NCBI RefSeq assembly: GCF_963576675.1
Contig: NC_088915.1
Location: 39,027,501 to 39,091,500 of the forward strand
From: Euphorbia lathyris
Taxonomy: Eukaryota; Streptophyta; Magnoliopsida; Malpighiales; Euphorbiaceae
DNA: 64,000 nucleotides
Direction: 5' to 3'
Made by a program: the position numbers and the translations under genes. Below are positions 56,790 through 64,000 of this stretch, one piece after another (position 1 is the stretch's first letter; the number at the start of each line of letters is the position of its first letter). The notes under the pieces are model-generated. The model did not search any database. It was not told the DNA's origin and saw only the letters and a list, made by a program, of their open reading frames with translations.

Positions 56790-57836
56790 TTACCTTCTTC
56801 AATAGCTTCAAGATCTTCAACTTCTTCTTCATGCTTGAAAGCTTGAGTTGAAGTTTTCAACCAATCTTGACAACAAATCAAAACCGCAGTTGTAGCAGGA
56901 GTTAAAGAACTCCTAAATTGATCCAAAGTTCTACCACTTGTGCTAAACGTAGATTCAGAAGCCACAGTTGAGCATTGAATTGCAAAAACATCTTTTATAA
57001 CTTTGGATAAAGCAGGATATCGCATAACATTAACCTTCCACCACAATAGAAGATCAAACCAATTACATATTTTTCAGGTGCCTCATTGACATATCTTTCC
57101 CATTCTCCCTCAATTGACATATCTTTATCAATATTCAAAAAATAATCATCAATCTCATCATCAATGTCATCATCCGCTTCATCCAAACTAGAAGAATGTG
57201 CTCCAAGATTCACATTTTCTTGCACATTTTGCATTATATACTCATCTAACAATGTAATAATAATGTTTGTGACTTGTCCCACTAACTCATTAGCATCGTT
57301 CTCACTATAAAATTCAGTGTACTTAGTCATCAAGTACTTAATTTTATACATTGGGTCAAAAACCACCGATACAAAACGCATCACGTTCATTGTGTCAACA
57401 GAACCCTAATACTTATCAAATTTTTCCCTCATTTGAGTTCCCATGTATTTTAAGGAAGGATTTTTACTATTTTGACATAATGTAATATCCTTGAGAATTT
57501 TCATTACCTCGGGAAAATAAAGGCTAGAGGTAGGATATGATGAACCAGAGAATTTACAAGTTATATCATAAAATCTTTTCAAAAACCTACAAAGATTCTT
57601 AATACTCAACCAATCACTCTCAACAAGAATATCATTCACAAAATCCTCTGCATATTTCTTATCAAGATCTTCTAACTTGTCAAATGCCTTTTGTTATCCT
57701 AATGCAACATCTAACATCAAATAGCTGCTATTCCATCTAGTGGGGAAATCATAGCATAATGCTTTTGTATACTTAATACCTGACGCCACACAACAACGTT
57801 TAAACATAGCCAATCTTTGTGGGCTGTTTCGATATA
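56790..57836 (-). pseudogene. hAT transposase, C-terminal part
   Basis: Minus-strand order: LAMFKRCCVASGIKYTKAL and DFPTRWNSSYLML (about 57820-57720), LCRFLKRFYDITCKFSGSSYPT (DUF4413-like), NVMRFVSVVFDPMYKIKYL, an acidic linker, then the dimerisation domain YPALSKVIKDVFAIQCSTVA, SESTFSTSGRTLDQFRSSLTP. These are typical of plant Ac-like (RICESLEEPER-related) transposases. Breaks: stops near 57690 and at 57406-57408 and a frameshift near 57030. The BED zinc finger and first catalytic segment are absent. An intron boundary may lie at about 56795 (GAAGAAG|GTAAT). Confidence 0.82.
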
Positions 57837-58249
57837 TTTGTTAATTAATTAAATGGTTAACAAGAAAAAATCAAAGCAGAGAGAATGGGTAAAAGAAGCA
57901 CGAGATTCTATTTTATAAAATGTTTAAAAATTTTAATATTTAAAACTTTTAATATTTGTTACTTAATTAAATGGTTAACAAGAAGTATGGTTAAGGTGAT
58001 TAACAATGTTTCATTTGGTTAGGTGTTTGATTCTCCATGTCTACATTTTAGGTAAATATTTTTTTATTTCATTTTATAAACGGGAATTAATCGGGATAAT
58101 TTTTATGACTATATAATAATGTTATACCTTATTAATAAATTATAAATTTTGTAATTAGTTTACCAAACCTTAAAAAATATATAACTATATATTATATAAT
58201 ATTTCTCTTTATATAAAGTTAATGTATGAAATATAAATTTATTATTGCT

Positions 58250-58510
58250 AAACTTTCGGTTATTTCAGTTCGGTCCAATCCAATCCAATCCGGTTATCGG
58301 TCCGGTCCTGGATAAATTTCGGTCCAGTTCGGTCCAGTTCTTTGACGAAAAAAGTCAACGGTCCAATCCAGTTCGGTCCAGTTCTTTGACGAAAAGTCAA
58401 CGGTCCAATCCAGTTCGGTTCTCCAAAAATATTCAACGGTCCGGTCCAATTCCGGAGTTTTTTCCTCGGATATTCGGTCCGGTTCAGTATCTCCAGGATC
58501 CGCGCTTAGC
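58250..58510. repeat. hAT subterminal CGGTCC repeats
   Basis: More than ten CGGTCC/GGTCCAGTTCGGTCC copies, including a tandem of about 42-44 bp around TTTGACGAAAAGTCAACGG (58320-58425). A smaller set lies at 55940-56115 near the other end. Such clusters are typical transposase-binding regions of hAT elements. Confidence 0.7.
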
Positions 58511-58517
58511 CCTATTG

Positions 58518-58953
58518 TAAAGTGAGAAAAGGATGAATACAGTTTTGAATGAGTTGTTTTGAAGACCGGAATTGGTGCCAAAAAGAAAAAAAGGCCATTG
58601 GATGCGCCAAAAACATAATTATAAATTCAAAACATCATAATGTGTTTAGGGGACCATTATTCTTAATGAAAGAAAAGGTAAATTGCTGATGAAAAGCTGA
58701 ACAAGAAAGGATACCAGTGCAAATTTTGTTCTTTGTTGGGTTTGGAAAGGGAAACATCTTATCCTTTTTATTCAAGTATTGTTACATTTCTCCAAGTGTT
58801 TAAGCAAATTTTTACAATATTTCTAACTATAAAAATTAGAATTTCAAAAATAGATGATATGACTCATTTAAGTAAATTTCATGTTCACAGCTAAATTTTT
58901 TGTATGGTTATAATTAATTAACAATTTAAGAACAGTTTAATTAACAAAAATTT
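58518..58953. other. AT-rich sequence, nothing recognised
   Basis: No ORF, repeat or RNA signal that I can support. It is the flank shared by the hAT and LINE insertions. Confidence 0.6.
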
Positions 58954-58967
58954 AAAACATCAAAGGT

Positions 58968-60056
58968 CTCTTCGTCAAACTCTGATGAATGGTTTTGGTC
59001 TCCTAAACATCATGGTAATTTCTCGGTCAAGAGCCGTTATAAGATGTTGACTGGTGAATTGGTTTCCTCCGCGGCTGGTTGGTGGAATAAATTATGGAAT
59101 CTAAAAGTTCCCTTAAAAGTTCGCAATCTTATATGGCGTGCTTGCAATAATGTTCTCCCTACTGTCGAAGCACTCCGGCAAAGGTACGTGAATGTTAATC
59201 TTTGTTCTCCTTATGTGGTTTGGAAGTAGAGTCTACTATTCATGCTTTCCATGGTTGCTGCTATGTTTCTTCCGTTTGGGTCAGAGCCCGTATGGCTACA
59301 AACCATATAACTGGAGATTCCTCATTTCTCAATTGGATGGGATGGATTTTTTCGAGTTTTAGCATGGAGAAGTGTTGTCTTTGGGCTATGTTGATTTGGA
59401 GTTTATGGTTTAGACGTAATAATCTTGTGTGGAATGGTAACACTATTGCTGATGAAGTTATTTTTAATATGGCTTGCAATTCTTTGAAGGATTGGCGCGA
59501 TGCTCAGGCTCGTAGTGTTAATGTTTGCTGTTCGGGGAGGGCTAACTCTTCGGATGTGACCAGCACGGGTGTGTCTGCTGTGTGGTGTCGTCTGCCGGCT
59601 CCGAAGTTCAAAGTTAACGTGGATGCTTCTCTCGTGGTAGGGGCTGAATTTCTGGGTATTGGGGTTGTTATTCGGGACAGCGCTGGCTCTTTTTGTGGGG
59701 GTCTTGCTCTTCGTTTTGCTGGTATTTACAGTCCCAAAGAGGGTGAGGCTATCGGTATCAGAGAGGCCTTGAGCTGGGTAAAGAGGAAAGGCATTGATGC
59801 TGTTATTGTGGAGTCTGATGTTGCAAGTGTGGTGAATCATATTAAACAGCCTTCTTTTCGATCAGCTTACGGGTTGATTATTGATGACTGCAAGTTTCTT
59901 TTGAATTCGTTTACTGATGTTTCAGTTTGTTTTGTTTGTCGTTCTGCGAACGAAGTTGCCCACGCCTTAGCCTGTGCGGCCCGTTCCATGTCAGAACCAA
60001 AGGAGTGGTCAGAACCAAAGGAGTGGTCTTATGATCCTTCTGATTCAATCTACTGA
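58968..60056 (+). pseudogene. LINE ORF2 C-terminus: zinc-binding and RNase H domains
   Basis: It starts mid-protein (DEWFWSPKHHGNFSVKSRYK). The RT zinc-binding region follows (LWNLKVPLKVRNLIWRACNN, then C..CG.EVES ... HAFHGC). A single-base shift near 59200-59215 changes frame. The RNase H domain carries the catalytic series VDASL, EGEAIGI, ESDVAS and the helix ANEVAHALA, so the D-E-D residues look intact. It ends TGA 60054-60056 after an 18-bp tandem duplication (TCAGAACCAAAGGAGTGG twice). Confidence 0.88.
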
Positions 60057-60069
60057 TATTAAGTCAAAA
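58968..60069 (+). mobile_element. 5'-truncated L1-type LINE
   Basis: Flanked by an exact 14-bp duplication AAAACATCAAAGGT (58954-58967 and 60070-60083) and preceded at the 3' end by a short A-run. It contains only the 3' end of ORF2, which is the hallmark of target-primed reverse transcription with 5' truncation. Confidence 0.92.
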
Positions 60070-60083
60070 AAAACATCAAAGGT

Positions 60084-60366
60084 TTAACGTTGTTTTTTTT
60101 ATAACTTGTCAACCGCACATTCCTTAATTCTCTCCTTTATTTTCCCATTGCCCATGTATCAATAGTAACTTGTTTTTCATAAAAATAATAATAATAATAA
60201 CTTTTGTTTTTTATTTTATTTTTTGTTACAACTTTTGTTTTTTTATTTGTTGGTTGTGAAAATAGATTTCACATTCGGTGCTCATTAAATATATTTACAG
60301 AGAAAAATTGATAACATCTTAATATTATCTCTGGGGCAGAAGTATAATAATAAAGGAAGAGAAAGG
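60084..60366. other. AT-rich gap, nothing recognised
   Basis: T-rich and A-rich runs only, including a short ATA/ATT repeat near 60185. It forms the left flank of SIRE-G. Confidence 0.6.
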
Positions 60367-61691
60367 TGTTGAAACACCTTTCCACATGATTTTGATTTGA
60401 CAAAATTATTTAAGTAATTGATAAAAAATATTCTAACACATTAAATTTAAATGCTTTGATTTATTTATACTAATGTGTTTGTTCAATGTTGAGTTTATTG
60501 ATTTATAAGACATTAAGATATAAAGCCCATAAGTGGAAGTCAAGCCCAAGTCAACACATCAAGATCTCACGGCCCAAGATTTCAAAACGCGGTCGTTTTG
60601 TACAAAGAACAAGCTCAGCATGAAGAAGGATCGAGAAGCCTTATCTCAATTGCTTCAAGATGAAGCTGCTGAGTGTATCGACAAGAAGTACAAGACAGCG
60701 GCAAACAAGAACCAACTTCTAGACAAAGTATTTCTACTTTGGGTAAAGTTCAGAAGGCGCAGGAAGCTGTCTGGAAGACTTTGCCAAATATGTCGAAACA
60801 TTCTGTTTACCGGACGAAAAGCTGCCGAGCACTACCGTGGACAGAAGATGCAAGAATCTCATTGGCCAACGACACTGAGCACATACTGAGTGACAACGAC
60901 AGGAAGCCGTTTCCCTCCAACGGTTATTTCGAAATTCGAAATTACTAGTGCTTGAAGTGTCACTATATAAAGGCCTCTCATTTGCTTCATTCGATGCAGA
61001 TCTTCAATTAGTCGAAACGCTGACCAAATTCATACATGAAGTTCTATGAGAAAAGCAAAGCAAAAATCTTACACCAATTTCCAATTATTGTGTAAAAGTC
61101 TATAGTGATTTCAATCATCTAAAGTGTCTTAGCAATTGTTGTTTAGGACAAACACTTTATCATTTCTAGAAGAATAGAAAGGAGATGCTGAGTACTCGGT
61201 TATAGTACTCAGCGGTAGATATAGGAGTGAGTAGAGGTATAGAGGAAGGTACTCTTGTATACTCAGCTTCTATTGTAAAAGGTTTCGTGCTCTACCTTTA
61301 AAGAGTTCAGTAGAGAATTCAAAAAGCTCGGAACGAGTTCCGAGGACTGGACGTAGGCGGAGAGGCCGAACCAAGATACGTCTGTTGAGTAACATATTTC
61401 TAACCCTTAAACTCCTTTATATATTGCTTGCTATAAAACTGACTAAGTAACGAACTCACGCTGAGTTGAGTGCACTAAGAAGCTGAGTTCAGGAATAGAC
61501 TCTAAGTGCTATCTCTTGACTCAAGTAAAGAAACAGACTTAGTCATAAGTTGACTAAGCTTGTGTCTTAGAATTACTTAGCGCCGCTGTGTAAACCTTTT
61601 CTTAAGAAAAGAAGTCAGCCTCAACGGACAAAATTTTAAATAGTTCCTATCCCCCTTGGAACTAACCTTGTCACGTTATAAGGGACCAACA
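60367..61691 (+). repeat. SIRE-G 5' LTR
   Basis: 1325 bp, TGTTGAAACACC ... GGGACCAACA. TATATAAA is at 60964-60971. It is diverged from SIRE-3 LTRs by substitutions and short indels. Confidence 0.94.
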
Positions 61692-61693
61692 AG

Positions 61694-61705
61694 TGGTATC
61701 AGAGC
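61694..61705 (+). other. Primer-binding site of SIRE-G
   Basis: TGGTATCAGAGC, two bases after the LTR. Confidence 0.92.
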
Positions 61706-61753
61706 TTAAAACCTCACTGAGCAAGATATAACTATCTTGAGCTGATCCCCACA

Positions 61754-63496
61754 ATGGCTGAGAACAGCACTCGTTTCCTCCCAGGAAATCAGACAACTCA
61801 GATTTTACCTGAGGGACTGTCCATTACTCGGCCTCCTCTGTTCTTCGGGTCTAACTATACCTTTTGGAAGAACATAATGAAAAATTTCATTCAGGCAACA
61901 AATATGAGTGCATGGCTTTCTATAGTCCAAGGCCCATTTGTTCCTGTTGAAACTATTGTCGGCCAAATGGTTGTTAAAGCTGAGACTAAATGGACAGAAG
62001 ATGATCTCAAGAAGCTACAAAATCATGCTTCGGCTATAAACATGCTTCACTGTGCATTAGATGCTGCAAAGTACAACGAAATTTCAGGTTGTGAGTCAGC
62101 GCAGGAGATCTGGAAGAAGCTGGAGGTCACCTACGAAGGAACCAACAAAGTTAAGGAGTCCAAGGTGAACCAGCACATGAGGTTGTATGAGCTCTTCGAA
62201 ATGAATTATGATGAAAGAATCTCTGACATGAACTCAAGATTCACAAACATAATCAACAAGCTCAAGAGACTTGGCAAGATCTTTACTGAGGAAGAGCAAG
62301 TCAAGAAGATACTAAGGAGTCTTCCTAAAAGCTGGCAAGCCAAGAAAACTGCTGTTGAGGAAGCTCAAGACTTAACCACCTACAAGTATGATGAACTCAT
62401 TGGCTCGCTGCTGACCCATGAGATCTCAATGAAGAACTTCGAGGTGAAGGAGAAGTCTGAAGACAAGAAGCAAAAGTCTCTTGTCATGAAAGCTGACTCC
62501 ACTGATGGGAGCTCAACAGACGATGAAGAAATGGCAATGTTCACTAGAAAGATGAAAAGGCTGTTCAGAAAGAATGATAAATATTCCAAGAAGCCTTAGA
62601 AGAAGTTTGATAAGTACAAAGCTGAGTCAAGCGATAACAAGTACAAGAAGGACAACTCAAAGCCCATTACATGCTTTGAATGTCATCAAACTGGCCATAT
62701 CAAATCAAGCTGTCCTACCTTGAGGAAAGAAAGGAGGAACGACAAGAAGGCAATGGTGGCAACCTGGAGTGATATTGATGAGTCATCATCATCAGAAGCG
62801 GATGCCACTGAGTCAGCAAAGATCTGCTTCATGGCAGATGAGCTTGCTGAGCCTTGTGTTTGTGAGCATGCTGACCCCTCCATTGCATCTGACGATGAGG
62901 TAAACTCAACTGAGGTAATATCACTACCCTTGCTCAGAAATGAAATGATTAATGCCTTGAGTGACCTCTACACACTTGTCAAAAAGTGTAACAAGAAGGT
63001 TAGAGCACTCAGCAGGCGATGTGACGAGATTGAGGAGGTCAAACTGAGTGACCTTCGATATCTTCTCCAGGACAACTCAACCTTGCATAGCAATATAGAA
63101 ATTATGCAAAAGTTTGTCTCTGAGGTCCAATCAGATTCTAAGAAACTGAAAAAGGATGTCACATCTATTCAGAATCAACTAAAGGTTCCGAATAAAATAA
63201 ATATCCCTCTGAACACTCAGTACCGAAGTACTAGTCAGCAGAGATGGAATCCTCAGCGGAACGTCTAGTGTGACTTCTGTGGGAAGAAAGGACACACCTC
63301 AAAGGTGTGCTGGCATGCTCAGCACTGGGGTGCTGACCAGTCAGTGAGATATCCTAAACGGAAGGTCAGTTGCGACTTTTGTGGGAAGAATGGACACACT
63401 GTCCAAGTATGTCATCATAAAATTAAATATGATGATTTACCTGTTGAACCTAACAAACAAGGACCCAAAAAGAATTGGGTACCTAAAAGTAACTAG
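61754..63496 (+). pseudogene. SIRE-G gag
   Basis: Collinear with the SIRE-3 gag. The frame from ATG 61754 is broken by TAG 62597-62599 (TAC in SIRE-3) and TAG 63266-63268 (CAG in SIRE-3). Knuckles: CFECHQTGHIKSSC, then CDFCGKKGHTSKVC and CDFCGKNGHTVQVC after the second stop. The frame ends at TAG 63494-63496, the same stop as in SIRE-3. Of the two gag copies this one keeps the glycine of the first knuckle. Confidence 0.88.
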
Positions 63497-64000
63497 CTAT
63501 ATTGCAGGTAAGCCTGAGGTGTGCTGAGAAGTCAAAGATGTGGTACATTGATATCGCCTGCTCGAGGCATATGACTGGTGATGAAACTCAGTTCATCACA
63601 TTTGTGCATAAATGAGGAGGAAGCGTAAGTTTTGGAGACAACAAAAAGGGTAAGATAGTAGGGTCAGGAACCGTTGGTGGTAATCCTACTATTGAGTCAG
63701 TCTCCCTAGTCAGCGGACTCAAATATAACTTACTCAGCGTAGCTCAGCTATGTGACAATGGGAGAAAAGTTATATTTGATGACACTTGATGTAAAATATT
63801 CGAGGGTAAAACAAATGAGTTGATTTTAACTGCCCCTCGTATTGATAATGTTTTTATGCTGAACTTAGAAAAGAAATTTTCAAAAACTGTATGCTTAGTG
63901 TCAAAGGAAGAAAATTCCTGGCTATGGCACAGGAGACTTGGTCATGTAAGCATGGACCTCCTGGCCAAATTAGCAAGAAAGCAACTAGTTGAGGGATTGC
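63497..64000 (+). pseudogene. SIRE-G protease and start of integrase
   Basis: The frame is -1 relative to gag and is open from just after the gag stop. WYIDIACSRHMTGD marks the protease, though the family D-S-A/G has become D-I-A here. Stops: TGA 63613-63615 (CGA in SIRE-3) and TGA 63787-63789 (GGA in SIRE-3). The integrase zinc region starts (WLWHRRLGHVSM) before the window ends. Confidence 0.85.

Larger units (their letters stand above)
55930..58517 (-). mobile_element. Internally deleted hAT element
   Basis: The ends show GTTGGGCACAGTTCGGTCC (left) and, reversed, TAGGGCTAAGCGCGGATCC (right), both followed inward by CGGTCC-rich subterminal repeats. Imperfect flanks aataaagt/tgtaaagt could be an 8-bp duplication. 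It encodes only the C-terminal part of a transposase on the minus strand; sequence between 57840 and 58240 is noncoding. Confidence 0.7.
60367..64000 (+). mobile_element. SIRE-G: SIRE-type copia element, 5' part
   Basis: 5' LTR 60367-61691, primer site, gag and the start of pol, running off the right edge. It is collinear with SIRE-3. The left flank aaagg should be repeated at its off-window right end. Confidence 0.93.

Noticed and set aside
58294..58581. Minus-strand frame of repeated Thr-Glu-Leu-Asp residues
   Set aside because: Arises from the CGGTCC subterminal repeats of the hAT.

Overview
The window is plant nuclear heterochromatin, most likely from a eudicot with a large genome, and consists almost entirely of transposable elements nested inside one another. 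The evidence is Ty1/copia and Ty3/gypsy LTR elements whose primer sites match initiator-Met and Asp tRNAs, plant-type MULE and hAT transposases, a plant L1 LINE 3' end and a Tourist-like MITE. I see no host protein gene, tRNA, rRNA or CRISPR array. Nearly all coding regions are broken by stops, frameshifts or nested insertions.

Left nest (1-14404): an Athila-type gypsy element (Ath-1) lacks its 5' half, which lies off-window. A copia solo LTR (620-2442, TSD taaaa) interrupts its integrase, and the element ends in an LTR at 7141-8945. It sits inside the integrase gene of a minus-strand copia element (Copia-B, LTR 12594-14404), which itself interrupts a plus-strand MULE transposase gene (MULE-1).

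Central nest (15060-47745): a minus-strand Athila element (Ath-C, TSD atttc on both sides) splits MULE-1, whose coding sequence resumes at 47746. Inside Ath-C lie Copia-A (18206-26171, 3' LTR truncated by a deletion that also removed Ath-C's gag-pol) and a SIRE-type copia element with a third ORF (SIRE-3, 26310-47528, TSD acttg). A pol-less Athila element (Ath-D, 32032-41395, TSD ctaat/ctagt) is inserted in the reverse transcriptase of SIRE-3. The nesting is therefore four levels deep: MULE > Athila > SIRE > Athila.

Right part (48233-64000): minus-strand SIRE and copia LTR remnants, the 5' part of a second MULE (PB1-like domain, terminal repeat), a copia LTR carrying a Tourist-like MITE, an internally deleted hAT, a 5'-truncated LINE with an exact 14-bp TSD, and the 5' half of another SIRE element running off the window.

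The most unusual structure is a family of 32-bp modules in the Athila elements: two copies of an 11-bp CGCG-containing motif (consensus ACGCGGGGCGT) separated by about 10 bp. In the LTRs the two copies are direct and lie upstream of the LTR TATA box. In the internal region they are inverted (hairpin-forming) and occur as three triplets, two before and one after the third ORF. Nearly identical 73/80, 73/74-75 and 73/73-bp spacings recur in Ath-1 and Ath-D. The second triplet ends 46 bp before a TATA-like box that precedes the third ORF. All module spacings (21, 73, 94-95 bp) are close to whole helical turns. The SIRE element likewise has a TATA box just upstream of its third ORF, suggesting separate internal promoters for the extra ORFs in both superfamilies.
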